64,000 bases of DNA from an uncultured Parvularculaceae bacterium (GCA_947259375.1 CAMYLZ010000025.1:310001-374000), one strand, 5' to 3'; positions 9,864-19,819 are shown, counted from the first letter of the stretch. Made by a program: numbers and translations. Notes: a model not told the origin generated them from the letters alone.

Positions 9864-10808
9864 ATGCGCGTGAGCCTTATCATCATTTTCGGGCTGTTGC
9901 TGGTGGTGACCGGCGTTTCCGGCTGCGCGAGCTGGTCGGCTGAACGCAAGGCGCCGCCGCTCGGGGCTTTTGTCGAGATTGGCGGCGAAAAACTGCATGT
10001 CCTTGACGCCGGACCGCGCGACAGCGCCAAGCCGCCGGTGATCCTCATCCATGGCGCGAGCGTCAATTTGCGCGACATGAAACTGGCGCTTGGCGACGCG
10101 CTGGCGCAGGACCGCCGCGTCATCATGATCGACCGGCCGGGGCGGGGCTATTCCACCCGCAATGGCGAGGGCTATCGCATTGACGTGCAGGCGCAGTTCA
10201 TCCGCGCCGCGGCGGCCGAACTCGGTGTTGAAAACCCGCTTGTCGTCGGCCAGAGCCTCGGCGGCGCCGTGGCGCTGAGCTATGCCTTGCAGTTTCAGGA
10301 CGAAATGAACGGGCTGGTGCTGCTGGCGCCAGTGAGCCATGAATGGCCGGGCGGCGTGGCCTGGTACAATAATGTGTCAAGCTGGCCGGTGCTGGGCGTC
10401 ATGTTGCGCCGCCTGTTTGTGCCCGTATACGGACAATTGACGGCGAAAAAGAGCATTGAAGCCTCTTTCGAGCCGGACCCGGCGCCGGAAGGCTATTATG
10501 AAAACTCCGGCCTCGCGCTGCTGTTCCGGGCGCGCGACTTCAAGGCCAATGCCGCAGATCTCGCCAATCTCAAGGAGCAGATCATCGAGCAGCAAAAGCA
10601 ATATGGCCGGTTGCGCCTGCCGGTGGCCGTGGTGACCGGAACGGATGACGCGACCGTCAGCCCGAAAATCCATTCGGCGCAACTTGAAAAAGACATTGTC
10701 GGCGCCGAACTGACGCTGTTGCCGGATACCGGCCATGCGCTGCATCATGCGGAGACGGCGCGGATCATCGCCATCATCAATGAAATTTCCATGCGGGCGC
10801 AAAAATGA
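9864..10808 (+). CDS. Alpha/beta-hydrolase lipoprotein
   Basis: 314 residues. A lipoprotein signal peptide ends at VSGC (Cys21), placing it on the periplasmic face of a membrane. The alpha/beta-hydrolase fold shows the oxyanion segment ILIHGASV, a nucleophile elbow VGQSLGGA with Ser, an acid in VTGTDDATVS and the catalytic His in DTGHALHH. Substrate unknown; esterase or lipase-like activity is likely. It follows tpiA by 18 bp and overlaps sdhE by 4 bp, so the three genes look cotranscribed. Confidence 0.87.
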   Translation: MRVSLIIIFGLLLVVTGVSGCASWSAERKAPPLGAFVEIGGEKLHVLDAGPRDSAKPPVILIHGASVNLRDMKLALGDALAQDRRVIMIDRPGRGYSTRNGEGYRIDVQAQFIRAAAAELGVENPLVVGQSLGGAVALSYALQFQDEMNGLVLLAPVSHEWPGGVAWYNNVSSWPVLGVMLRRLFVPVYGQLTAKKSIEASFEPDPAPEGYYENSGLALLFRARDFKANAADLANLKEQIIEQQKQYGRLRLPVAVVTGTDDATVSPKIHSAQLEKDIVGAELTLLPDTGHALHHAETARIIAIINEISMRAQK

Positions 10809-11071
10809 CCGAAGACATCAAGAAAAAACGCAAGCGCCTGATCTATCGCGCCAATTATCGCGGTTTCAAGGAAGCCGATTTGCTGATCGGCGGCTTTGCC
10901 AAAGCCCATGTGGCCGAAATGAGCGAGGCGGAGCTCGACGCGTTCGACGTGCTGCTGGAGGTCAATGACCGCGAGCTGTACGCCTACGCCACCGGCAAGG
11001 CGGCGGTCCCGCCGGCGCTTGACGGGCCGGTGATGGCGAAACTCAAAAATTTCGAGCTGCCGGGGCTTTAA
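10805..11071 (+). CDS. sdhE: FAD assembly factor SdhE (succinate dehydrogenase assembly factor 2)
   Basis: 88 residues. The family promotes covalent FAD attachment to the succinate dehydrogenase flavoprotein. The conserved RGxxE motif is present as Arg19-Gly20-Phe-Lys-Glu23, followed by the helical pattern AELDAFDVLLEVNDRELYAY. Starts in a 4-bp overlap with the preceding hydrolase gene. sdhE beside mfd is a recurrent alphaproteobacterial neighbourhood; no sdh structural genes are in this window. Confidence 0.92.
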   Translation: MTEDIKKKRKRLIYRANYRGFKEADLLIGGFAKAHVAEMSEAELDAFDVLLEVNDRELYAYATGKAAVPPALDGPVMAKLKNFELPGL

Positions 11072-11105
11072 ACCCGGCGGCCGTTGGATCGCGCGAGCGC
11101 CTGTC

Positions 11106-11138
11106 CTTCTCTCCCTGAGAGAAGATGCGAAGCCGCAT
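11106..11138. repeat. Paired small hairpins between sdhE and mfd
   Basis: An 8-bp inverted repeat CTTCTCTC / GAGAGAAG with a 3-nt loop is followed directly by ATGCG / CGCAT. There is no U-tract, so termination is doubtful. It resembles intergenic palindromic elements, but no second copy was noticed in this window. Confidence 0.45.
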
Positions 11139-11255
11139 CAGCGATCCCGCCTGACAGCGCCCAAGCGTTGCCTCTTTTGCCGCGCCCCCTTATGACACCT
11201 GCCCGAACGCGGACCGCCAAATCGGCTGCCCGCGCGTTTTGCGTTGAGGAAAATG

Positions 11256-14200
11256 ATGGCGGACGCCGCAAATAACATGGTTTCAGGCATTGCGCTGATT
11301 GGCGCTGATGCGGCGTGGCGCCAGCAGGGCCGGCTAGATGTCTTCGGCGCGCCGGAAGGCGCTGACGCGCTCGCGGTCGCCGATGCGGCGCGGGTCAGCG
11401 GCGGGACCGTGCTTCATATCGCCCGCGACGGCGCGCGCGCAGCCGCGATTGCGCAGTCGCTGAAATTCTTTGCGCCGGACATCCCGGTGATCGAATATCC
11501 GGCCTGGGATTGCTTGCCTTATGACCGCGTGTCGCCTTCGCCGGCGGTGACGTCAAAGCGCATGGCGAGCCTTGCGGCGATCGCGAAGCGCGGCGAGGGC
11601 GCGCTGATTATTGTCGCCTCGATCAACGCCGCGACGCAGAAAACGCCGCCGCGTGAAGTGATCGAAAACGCCGCCCTGTCGCTCGCGCCCGGCGTGGTGA
11701 TGGAGATGGACGAGCTCGCCCGCTATCTCAACGTCAATGGCTATGCGCGGTCTTCAACCGTGCGCGAGCCGGGGGAATACGCCGTGCGGGGCGGGCTGGT
11801 CGATATATTCCCTCCGGGCGCGGATGATCCGGTGCGGCTCGATTTTTTCGGCGACACGCTGGAAAGCATTCGCGCCTTCGATGCGGAAACCCAGCGAACC
11901 ACGAAACAGCTTGCCGGCTTTTCGCTCGCCGCCGCCAGCGAGATCCTGCTTTCCGATGAAACCATATCGCGCTTTCGCAAAGGCTATGTCGCGACCTTCG
12001 GACCGGCCGGCGACGATCCGCTTTATGAAGCGATCAGCGCGGGCCGCGGCCATGCCGGCGCGGAGCACTGGCTGGCGCTGTTTTACGAGCGCATGGACAC
12101 GCTGTTCGACTTTATCGGCGACGCGCTGGTTTTTGCCGATCACCTCGCGGATGAAGCCGCCGAAGAACGGCGCTCGACCGTCGCCGACCATTACGCGGCG
12201 CGCGCCGAAGACGCCCAGGCGCGCAAACCCCGCGGCGGCGATTTCGCCGCGCCGGCTTATCGCCCGCTGACGCCCGATGCGCTTTACCTCACCAAAGGGG
12301 AGTGGAACGAGAAACTCTTCGACGCCAATTTGCGCCCGCTGACGCCTTTCGCGCCGCCGGAAAATGCGCGCGGGCTGCATTTTGGCGCGAAAGTCGGCCG
12401 CAGTTTCGCGGCCGAACGCGCAGCGGAAAACATCAATGTCTTCGATGCGGTGAACGCCCATGCGGCCACGCTGTCTGAGGCCGGTAAAAAAATTATCGTC
12501 GCCTGCTGGTCTGAAGGCTCGGCCGACCGTATGCGGACGGTCCTTGGCGATCATGGCGCCGGCGCGCTTGCCCATGCGGAGAGCTGGCAAGCCGTCAGCG
12601 AGACGAAAGCGCCGATGATGACGGCGGTGCTGGGTCTTGAGACCGGTTTCGAAACGCCGGATGCGGCCTTCATCTCCGAACAGGATATTCTCGGCGACCG
12701 CCTGGTGCGGCGCGGGCGCAAGAAACGGGCGGAAAACTTTCTTACCGAAGCCGCCGGGCTGTCGCTCGGCGATCTCGTTGTCCATGTGGAACATGGCATC
12801 GGGCGCTATCAGGGCCTCAAAACCCTCGAAGTGCAGGGCGCGCCCCATGATTGCCTGTTCCTTGAATATCATGGCGGCGACAAGCTGTTCTTGCCGGTCG
12901 AAAACATCGAGCTGTTGTCGCGCTTCGGCTCGGACGATACGGGCGTGCAGCTCGACAAGCTCGGCGGCGCGGCGTGGCAGGGACGCAAGGCGAAGATGCG
13001 CGCGCGCGTCAAAATGCTCGCCGAACAGCTTATCGCCATCGCCGCCAAGCGCGCCATGCGCAAGTCGGATGCTATTTCTCCCGGCGTGGGACCGTTTGAG
13101 GAGTTTTGCGCCCGCTTTCCCTATGCGGAAACGGAAGACCAGGAAAACGCCATCGCCGATGTGGTGGAGGATTTCGCCAAGGGCCAGCCCATGGACCGGC
13201 TGGTTTGCGGCGATGTCGGCTTCGGCAAGACGGAAGTCGCCTTGCGCGCCGCTTTCATTATGGCGATGACCGGACGGCAGGTGGCGGTGATCGCGCCGAC
13301 GACGCTGCTCGCGCGCCAACATGCGAAAAATTTCACCGAACGGTTCAAAGGCTTTCCGCTCAACGTTGCGCAACTTTCGCGCATGGTCGGCGCCAGCGAA
13401 GCGAAGGCGGCCAAGGAAGGCATTGCCGATGGGCGCGTCGACATTATCGTCGGCACCCATGCGCTGTTGCAAAAGTCCATCAAATTCCGCGATCTCGGCC
13501 TCGTTATTGTCGATGAGGAACAGCATTTCGGCGTCAAGCACAAAGAGCGCCTCAAAGAATATCGCGCCGACACCCATGTGCTGACGCTTTCCGCAACGCC
13601 GATCCCGCGCACGCTGCAACTTGCCATGAGCGGCATTCGCGACCTGTCGCTGATTGCAACGCCGCCGGTTGACCGGCTCGCCGTGCGCACGACGGTCGGC
13701 CCGTTCGACCCAGTGGTCGCGCGCGAGACCTTGCTGCGCGAGCATTATCGCGGCGGGCAGAGCTTTTATGTGGCGCCGCGCATCGCCGACCTCGACGACA
13801 TTGCGGAATTTTTGCGCGACGAATTGCCGGAGCTCAAATTCAAGGTCGCACACGGACAAATGGGCGCAGGCGAGCTCGAAGACATCATGACCGCCTTTTA
13901 TGAAGGCAAGTTCGACGTATTGGTCTCGACCACCATCATCGAGTCCGGTCTCGATATTCCGACCGCGAACACCATGCTCATTCACCGCGCGGATATGTTT
14001 GGCCTCGGCCAGTTATATCAATTGCGCGGGCGGGTCGGACGCTCAAAACAGCGCGCTTACGCCTATCTCACCACCAGCCCGCGCAAGAAGCTGACCCCCG
14101 CGGCGGAGCGCCGGCTGAAGGTCATGCAATCGCTCGACACGCTCGGCGCGGGCTTCACGCTGGCGAGCCACGATCTTGATATTCGCGGCGCGGGCAATTT

Positions 14201-14771
14201 GCTGGGCGAGGAGCAATCGGGCCATGTGAAGGAAGTCGGCGTCGAGCTTTACCAGCACATGCTCGAAGAAGCGGTCGCCGAGCTGCGCGAAGGCGGCGCG
14301 GCCCGCGAGGAACAATGGTCGCCGCAAATCAATATTGGCGCGGCGGTGCTGATCCCTGAAGGTTATGTCGCCGATCTTGATGTGCGCATGGCGCTTTACC
14401 GGCGGCTGGGCGATGTAAAGGCGCAGGAAGAGATTGACGCATTCGCGGCGGAACTGGTGGACCGTTTCGGCCCGATGCCGTCAGAGGTCGAACATCTGCT
14501 GGAAATTGTCGCCATCAAGGGCGTTTGCCGCCGCGCCGGCATTGCGAAGATCGATTCCGGTCCGAAAGGCGCCGTCATCAGTTTCTATAAGGATCAGTTC
14601 GCGAATGTGACGGGCCTTATTGAGTTCGTGTCGACCTCGCCGCTCGACGTCAAGCTTCGGCCGGACCAGAAATTCGTCATCCGCCAGGAGTGGGCGGGCG
14701 AGAAGGCGCGGCTGAAAGGCGCCAAGAAAATCGCCGAGACTATCGCGACGATTGCTGCGAAAGCGGCCTGA
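11256..14771 (+). CDS. mfd: Transcription-repair coupling factor
   Basis: Mfd removes stalled RNA polymerase at lesions and recruits UvrA. 1171 residues from ATG 11256, preferred because GAGGA lies five bases upstream; an in-frame TTG at 11244 would add four residues. Domains in order: UvrB-like N-terminal modules, a CarD-type RNA-polymerase interaction domain (DLVVHVEHGIGRY, about 510-565), then the RecG-like motor with Walker A VGFGKT near 658, the DEEQ box, SATPIPRTL and QLRGRVGRS, and a C-terminal TRCF domain. All motor motifs are intact. Its last 32 bp overlap popA on the other strand. Confidence 0.97.
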   Translation: MADAANNMVSGIALIGADAAWRQQGRLDVFGAPEGADALAVADAARVSGGTVLHIARDGARAAAIAQSLKFFAPDIPVIEYPAWDCLPYDRVSPSPAVTSKRMASLAAIAKRGEGALIIVASINAATQKTPPREVIENAALSLAPGVVMEMDELARYLNVNGYARSSTVREPGEYAVRGGLVDIFPPGADDPVRLDFFGDTLESIRAFDAETQRTTKQLAGFSLAAASEILLSDETISRFRKGYVATFGPAGDDPLYEAISAGRGHAGAEHWLALFYERMDTLFDFIGDALVFADHLADEAAEERRSTVADHYAARAEDAQARKPRGGDFAAPAYRPLTPDALYLTKGEWNEKLFDANLRPLTPFAPPENARGLHFGAKVGRSFAAERAAENINVFDAVNAHAATLSEAGKKIIVACWSEGSADRMRTVLGDHGAGALAHAESWQAVSETKAPMMTAVLGLETGFETPDAAFISEQDILGDRLVRRGRKKRAENFLTEAAGLSLGDLVVHVEHGIGRYQGLKTLEVQGAPHDCLFLEYHGGDKLFLPVENIELLSRFGSDDTGVQLDKLGGAAWQGRKAKMRARVKMLAEQLIAIAAKRAMRKSDAISPGVGPFEEFCARFPYAETEDQENAIADVVEDFAKGQPMDRLVCGDVGFGKTEVALRAAFIMAMTGRQVAVIAPTTLLARQHAKNFTERFKGFPLNVAQLSRMVGASEAKAAKEGIADGRVDIIVGTHALLQKSIKFRDLGLVIVDEEQHFGVKHKERLKEYRADTHVLTLSATPIPRTLQLAMSGIRDLSLIATPPVDRLAVRTTVGPFDPVVARETLLREHYRGGQSFYVAPRIADLDDIAEFLRDELPELKFKVAHGQMGAGELEDIMTAFYEGKFDVLVSTTIIESGLDIPTANTMLIHRADMFGLGQLYQLRGRVGRSKQRAYAYLTTSPRKKLTPAAERRLKVMQSLDTLGAGFTLASHDLDIRGAGNLLGEEQSGHVKEVGVELYQHMLEEAVAELREGGAAREEQWSPQINIGAAVLIPEGYVADLDVRMALYRRLGDVKAQEEIDAFAAELVDRFGPMPSEVEHLLEIVAIKGVCRRAGIAKIDSGPKGAVISFYKDQFANVTGLIEFVSTSPLDVKLRPDQKFVIRQEWAGEKARLKGAKKIAETIATIAAKAA

Positions 14772-16089
14772 CGCGCCCCTCGTCGCGCAGGGCGGCGAGG
14801 GCGAGGGCGACGCATTCCTCGATGCAAAAGCCTTCGGGGCGGGCAAGGGCGGCGGTCTGTGTTTCGATGGCGAACAGGCGCTGATCGTCCTCGCTGCGAA
14901 AGACCGTGTTTTCCAGAACGCCCTTGATGCGCTGCACGGCTTTTTGCGCATCCGGCGCTGTCGTCGCCGGCGCCAGGATAAAAAACGTGTCTGCGGCGAT
15001 GCGCGCGGTCGTGTCCTCCGCGCGGGTGACGCGCTTGATCAGGCGCGCAGCCTTGTGAAGCGCGCGGCGGTCTGGCGCGCCGGCGCCGTCACGCGGCTTC
15101 ATGGCGATTTTCAGCGCCATAAGCGCCAGCGGACGCCCGGTCTGGTCGGCGCGGGCGCAGAGCCGGGCCCCATGTTCGCTCAAAAAGGCGCCGGTGAAGG
15201 CGCCCGAAGCCGGATCGCGGATCATGTCGCCTGAACAGGCATTGAGAAAACGCCGCATCGCCTTTGTCAGGCGTGCGCGGCGGGCCGCGACCTGACTTTT
15301 CGCGGCGAGATCGTCGCTCACATGACTGGCGAGAATGAAATCCGCCGCGCCGCGCTGCGTCAGACCGGCAGCGTCATCGGGATCATGCAAGGGGAACAGG
15401 ATCGGCAGCGTATTGTGCCGCGGGTGACGGCGCAGCGCCTTGGCGAGACTCATCAACGGATGGTTTTCGCGCGGCGGCAAAAAAAACGCGCAGTCGAAGC
15501 GTTCATTTTCAATCGCCCGCATGGCCTGTCCGGCGGAGAAGACGCAAATGCTTTTTGCGGTCACGGGGCGAAGCGCGTTGACCGCCGCGAGCGCGACCGG
15601 GCCGGGTTCGCCGGCAATCAGGACGTGTAAAGACGATTGTATCGAGGCGATCGGCGGAAACTCGGAAAGCCGGCTCAAGGTCGCCAGCGTTTTCAATCGC
15701 TCGCCTGCTTCTTCTGCAATATTGCGCAAGCGCAGCATGTGCCGGCAGCGGGCGATCAGCGCATCGGGCTGTTCGCCGATGGTGACAAGTTCGCCATGGC
15801 GGCGCAAGGCCTTGCGCGCGGAGACATCGATATAGGGATCGACGATGATGACGACCGACGAATCCGGCGATTTGCGGCGCAATTGCGCGGCGATCGCCTG
15901 GGCTTTCTTTTCCGAGACAGCCTTGCCGCGAATATCGATCAGGCCGAGATCGGCGCCGGCGCCGTCTTTTTGTGGAACAAGCGCGTAACCGGCCTCCGCG
16001 AAGGCCGGCAACAGGCGGCTATAGGCCTCATCCGACCCGCCCACATAGACAATTCGCGCTTTCGGCGGTGCGCCGTTCTGGTCTTGCAT
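14740..16089 (-). CDS. popA: PopA-like c-di-GMP receptor (REC-REC-degenerate GGDEF)
   Basis: 449 residues from ATG 16089, chosen because GGAAGAA lies just upstream. Two receiver-like domains (about 11-120 and 153-270) precede a GGDEF-fold domain (about 288-440), the PleD layout. The first receiver keeps an Asp at the phosphoacceptor position (Asp52 in LGLIDIRG); the second lacks it (FFLPP). The catalytic GGDEF is replaced by AADTF (365-369), but the allosteric RxxD I-site is intact (Arg356-Ala-Glu-Asp359) at the correct five-residue spacing. Known biology: Caulobacter PopA has this architecture, binds c-di-GMP through its I-site and helps deliver CtrA to ClpXP. Assignment rests on architecture and residues, not alignment. 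Convergent with mfd, overlapping by 32 bp. Confidence 0.82.
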   Translation of the reverse strand: MQDQNGAPPKARIVYVGGSDEAYSRLLPAFAEAGYALVPQKDGAGADLGLIDIRGKAVSEKKAQAIAAQLRRKSPDSSVVIIVDPYIDVSARKALRRHGELVTIGEQPDALIARCRHMLRLRNIAEEAGERLKTLATLSRLSEFPPIASIQSSLHVLIAGEPGPVALAAVNALRPVTAKSICVFSAGQAMRAIENERFDCAFFLPPRENHPLMSLAKALRRHPRHNTLPILFPLHDPDDAAGLTQRGAADFILASHVSDDLAAKSQVAARRARLTKAMRRFLNACSGDMIRDPASGAFTGAFLSEHGARLCARADQTGRPLALMALKIAMKPRDGAGAPDRRALHKAARLIKRVTRAEDTTARIAADTFFILAPATTAPDAQKAVQRIKGVLENTVFRSEDDQRLFAIETQTAALARPEGFCIEECVALALAALRDEGRVRPLSQQSSR

Positions 16090-16130
16090 TGAGTTCTTCC
16101 GGCCCGTCGGCTTGTCGCCGCTTGATTTGA

Positions 16131-17888
16131 TCAACGCGGTTGGCGCGTCGCCGGAATATTATTCAAGATACGGGCCGAGTCCGGGTTTTCGCCGTCCGGT
16201 TGCACCGCCTCATCGGGGTTCGCGGCGGCGGTTCGCAAAGGCTTGGCGGACAGGCAAATATCCTCTTCGCCGATGGCCGGGAAAACGCCGCTGGCCGCAC
16301 GTTCTTCATAGCAGGGCAGCGCAGCCAGAAATTCCTGCGGCTTGTGATATGGCCCCGCCTCGCGATAAAGATGCGCTGTCGAAACGCCCACATAACGCCA
16401 GTGCCATGGTTCGTAGGAATCTTCGCCCGGCAGGTAATCATTTTCGGGCGGGTAGGAGAGAATGAAGCCGAAGCGATAGGCGTTTTCCTCGAAGCACTGA
16501 AAACTTTTGTCGCTCTGACGCATGAAGCGGTCATTGACGTTGATGTCGGCGGCAAGGCCCGTCTGGTGCTCCGACATGCCGGGCGGCGTTACCGTGCCGC
16601 GCGTGCGGTTGCGATCAAACAGAACTTCCTGCGTGCCATAGGAGCGATAGCCGGAACGTAAGGAAATGCGCTCGCCGGATTCAGACCGGCACAGCGAAAT
16701 CAACTGTGCAAGGCGTACGGGCATGTTCGCTTCACGCGGGTCCGCATGGGGGTCGCCCGCAAGCCTCAGCTTCATCTCGTCGATATTCGGAGACTTCGCC
16801 GTGGGGATTGAATATTCCGCTGCGGAAACAAGATCGCCCGGCGCATAAGCACCATCCAGAAGGAAGTATTGTGAGACGGGGCGGTTGATATCCTCGCGCC
16901 GGTCGCGTTCGCGGTTCGCCGCGTAACGCTGGGCGCCGAAAGCATCGCGGAACAGCCGGCGCATATGCTCTTGCAAGGCTTGCGCTTCGGTCAGGCGGCC
17001 TTGTTTTTCATAAACGCCGGTCAGCAGCTTGATATAAAGACTAAGGTCGGGGCTGTTTGCGCCTTTTATGTCTTCTTGGGCGTGAAACGCGTCGAGATAA
17101 AGCTGTTCTGCGTCATCGAGCCGGCCCATCGTGGTGAATACCGGCCCCAGCACCAGGGTCAATTGCACCGTATCAGGATGATCGGCGCCAAGCTGGCGAG
17201 CGCGAATGCTGTATGCGGATGCCAGCAAGCCGGCCGCCGCATAGGCGCCATCCTCGCGCATGGCGAAAAATGCGCCCAGCGAGGACATGTTCTTGGCGGC
17301 GGCGAGCCGCGTCTCGCGTGAGCCTTCAGCGGGCTCGTAGGGGCGTGCGTAATTGATCGCTTCAGCGAAAAGGCCGTTGGTCTCGCCTACGTGTTCTGCA
17401 TAAAAGGCGCTCAGGGCCTTGGGGTCTTCGCTTTCGCCGCGCGCGGCGTCATCGCCAGCGAGTTCGAGGAAGGTCGCGTAAATCGCCACCGCGGTCTCGA
17501 CATCGCCCGCATGCAACGAGGCTTTGGCCAGTTTGTCTTCATAACGCGCGCGCCCGCGTTTCGTCATGCTCCGTGCGGCGTTGGTCGCCAGCGCCGCACG
17601 GTATAAGGTCGCCGCGCGATCAAATTTACCGCGCGCCAATTGCGCGTCCGCCACTTCAAGCGTCAATCGCGCGAGTTCTTCGGGCGTTTCGCCGGCTTCG
17701 GCGCGCAGCCGCAAGGCGCGCTCGCCATGTCTGGCGGCGCGTTTTTCCGCGTCATGTGCAACCAGCCAGTCGAATCGCGCTTGCGCCGCCGCCGGGTCGA
17801 CCCGCACGGCGACATTGAAATAGGCGGCGAAACCGACCGCCAGGAACAAGAACGCTCCGGCAAGATAAATTGGCGAACGCAACGCCAT
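16131..17888 (-). CDS. TPR-repeat protein with C-terminal M15/VanY D-Ala-D-Ala carboxypeptidase domain
   Basis: 585 residues. An N-terminal transmembrane or signal segment (about 5-25) is followed by tetratricopeptide-like helices (about 40-320, e.g. LDDAEQLYLDAFHAQED) and a VanY-type peptidase domain. Zinc-ligand motifs are SEHQTGLAADI (SxHxxGxxxD) and EPWHWRYVG. It should trim peptidoglycan peptides in the periplasm, with the TPR part binding partners. It ends 41 bp before popA begins on the same strand, so the two may be cotranscribed. The TPR fusion is less usual than stand-alone VanY. Confidence 0.85.
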   Translation of the reverse strand: MALRSPIYLAGAFLFLAVGFAAYFNVAVRVDPAAAQARFDWLVAHDAEKRAARHGERALRLRAEAGETPEELARLTLEVADAQLARGKFDRAATLYRAALATNAARSMTKRGRARYEDKLAKASLHAGDVETAVAIYATFLELAGDDAARGESEDPKALSAFYAEHVGETNGLFAEAINYARPYEPAEGSRETRLAAAKNMSSLGAFFAMREDGAYAAAGLLASAYSIRARQLGADHPDTVQLTLVLGPVFTTMGRLDDAEQLYLDAFHAQEDIKGANSPDLSLYIKLLTGVYEKQGRLTEAQALQEHMRRLFRDAFGAQRYAANRERDRREDINRPVSQYFLLDGAYAPGDLVSAAEYSIPTAKSPNIDEMKLRLAGDPHADPREANMPVRLAQLISLCRSESGERISLRSGYRSYGTQEVLFDRNRTRGTVTPPGMSEHQTGLAADINVNDRFMRQSDKSFQCFEENAYRFGFILSYPPENDYLPGEDSYEPWHWRYVGVSTAHLYREAGPYHKPQEFLAALPCYEERAASGVFPAIGEEDICLSAKPLRTAAANPDEAVQPDGENPDSARILNNIPATRQPR

Positions 17889-18073
17889 TGCCCCTAAAAA
17901 CCCCTCTTGCCCCGAACTCCAATCGGAGTGACTTTATCACTCGTTTCACGCCTGCGCGAGCCTTGCGGCGCGTTTTTTCCTCAGGGGTGTTTTTGCGCGT
18001 CTCTGGCGCCGCGTGGCGGAATTCGCTAAGCCGCCTCGCAAGACAGACACCACAAGCCATAAGGAAGCTAGGC

Positions 18074-18802
18074 ATGAAAGGCGCGGGCAGGCGGCGCATC
18101 TATCTGATGCGACACGGACATGTTGATTATTTCGCGCCTGATATTACGGATCCGCGCACCGTGCCGCTGACCGACGAAGGGCGCGAGCAGGCCCAGGCTG
18201 TCGGCGACGCGCTGCAACATGCGACTTTTGACCTTGCCGTTTATTCCGGGCTGCCGCGCACCCGCGAAACCGCCGAGATTGTCCTGTCATCGCTTGATGC
18301 GCCGCCGCCGCTAATTGCCCATGACGGGCTGGAAGAGATCAAGAGCGGCTGGATCAAGGCGATCACCCGCGAGGAATTGGCGGCGCGGCTCGCCTATAGC
18401 TTTGACGGCGCGGAAGAACCCGGCGCGCGCTTTTTACCGGATGGCGAGACCTTTGCCGACGCGCAAATGCGGGTCACTACGGCGCTCGAAGAGCTAGTTC
18501 TCAAGCAGGATTGGCGCTCGGCGCTGATCGTCGCCCATGAGGGCGTCAACCGCATCGCGCTAGGCTGGGCCTGCGGCGGCGGTCTCGCGACGATTTCCGC
18601 CTTTGAGCAGGATCTGTGCTGCATCAATCTGATCGATGTGGATGTGACGCCGGCGGAAGGCGGGGCGGGGCTGCAAATCGAGCGCATGGCGATCAAGGCG
18701 CTCAACATGACGGCCTATGATTATGTGAAAAAGGGCCTTTCCCGATCCAGCTTGGAGCACCTGTTCGGCGTTGATTTCGGCGGCTTGCGCCCGCGCGGCT
18801 AG
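18074..18802 (+). CDS. Histidine phosphatase superfamily protein
   Basis: 242 residues from ATG 18074, supported by AAGGAAG six bases upstream. The phosphohistidine motif MRHGHVDYF opens the protein, followed by the arginine in SGLPRTRETAE and the second catalytic His in IVAHEGVNR. This is the phosphoglycerate-mutase-like fold; the specific substrate (sugar phosphate, nucleotide or phosphoprotein) cannot be told. Divergent from the TPR-M15 gene. An earlier in-frame start would add about 68 residues of low-complexity arginine-rich sequence and is unlikely. Confidence 0.87.
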   Translation: MKGAGRRRIYLMRHGHVDYFAPDITDPRTVPLTDEGREQAQAVGDALQHATFDLAVYSGLPRTRETAEIVLSSLDAPPPLIAHDGLEEIKSGWIKAITREELAARLAYSFDGAEEPGARFLPDGETFADAQMRVTTALEELVLKQDWRSALIVAHEGVNRIALGWACGGGLATISAFEQDLCCINLIDVDVTPAEGGAGLQIERMAIKALNMTAYDYVKKGLSRSSLEHLFGVDFGGLRPRG

Positions 18803-18919
18803 GCCCCGCGGCCCCACGGATAGGCGCAGCCGACAAGGCGCGGCGCGGCGACTTAATCCTTTCGCATTTTTGTGGTTAACTGCACCTTGTGGGGATATTC
18901 ACGCGAGGGAGATTGGACG

Positions 18920-19774
18920 ATGCCGTATGGAGTAAAGCACGGCGTAAAGGCGCCGGGGGAGTTTAAAGCGGGGGACATGCTGGGGCTTGCTCTGTCGGGC
19001 TCCGCCGGCATTATTGCGGCGCTGGTGACCGACTATCAGCAATCGGCTGAAGCATCGGCGCTATTCACCATCAACCAGTGGGTTGTCGGGCTCGGCAGCA
19101 TTCTCGGCTTTACCGATATCCCGTTATGGATGGTCGTCATCGGCATGACCATGCTGGGCGCCGGGTCGGTCTTCTATTTCCAGCCGATCACCCGTCAGGG
19201 CGCCTTTGCCCAGGGCTTTGGCCTGTTGGCGGTGCTGATGACGGCGGTGCCTGCCAATCTTGCTGGGGGCTTGCAAGGCATTAACGACTCATTGCCGGGG
19301 CTCGAGCCAGCGGTTGAGTCCCGCGAGGCTGCGAATGGGGCGCGGATCTATTATACGAGCTATAGCGCATCACAGCCTTTGACGCTGGTGCAGGACCGGT
19401 CGGGTCCGAATAAATATGACGTTCATCTGACGATCAACTTCCCGAACGGTCTCGAAGACGAAGTCAGCACGATGATCCGGCGTGGGGCGTTGCGCGGGCG
19501 CTTGCATAATGCAAACACGAAACAGACTTGGGATCTTTTCCGCACCTCCGGCGGCACCGTGCGCAAGCAGGGCGATTCGCTTGTCATTCATGCAGGCGTG
19601 CCGGCGCGGGAAAGCCAGGCGAAGCTCTGGGTGCGGATCGAGGCCCAGGGCTATGCCATTCAGGTGCAGTCTTATGACGCGACCCTGTCTGATACGGTCG
19701 ATTGGACGGTCGATATGACCCCGTCAGCCACGCCCCTTTTCATGCAGCGCCTCGGCAAGAGTTACTGGTTCTGA
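18920..19774 (+). CDS. Hypothetical membrane-anchored protein
   Basis: 284 residues from ATG 18920, with AGGGAG about eight bases upstream. The N-terminal half is hydrophobic, with three or so transmembrane segments (about 14-32, 58-80 and 95-115). The C-terminal half (from about 130) is a soluble region with alternating polar strands such as KYDVHLTINFPNG, probably a beta-rich periplasmic or cytosolic domain. I do not recognise the family. No neighbour suggests a role. Confidence 0.7.
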   Translation: MPYGVKHGVKAPGEFKAGDMLGLALSGSAGIIAALVTDYQQSAEASALFTINQWVVGLGSILGFTDIPLWMVVIGMTMLGAGSVFYFQPITRQGAFAQGFGLLAVLMTAVPANLAGGLQGINDSLPGLEPAVESREAANGARIYYTSYSASQPLTLVQDRSGPNKYDVHLTINFPNGLEDEVSTMIRRGALRGRLHNANTKQTWDLFRTSGGTVRKQGDSLVIHAGVPARESQAKLWVRIEAQGYAIQVQSYDATLSDTVDWTVDMTPSATPLFMQRLGKSYWF

Positions 19775-19819
19775 CGGCCGCGAAAAAGCGCGGCGCCGGC
19801 GATTGCTGACGGGCGCCCG

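Noticed and set aside
11754-13985. 743-residue open frame antisense to mfd
   Set aside because: Long antisense frames are common in GC-rich coding DNA; the sense strand encodes intact Mfd and the antisense product has no recognisable motif.
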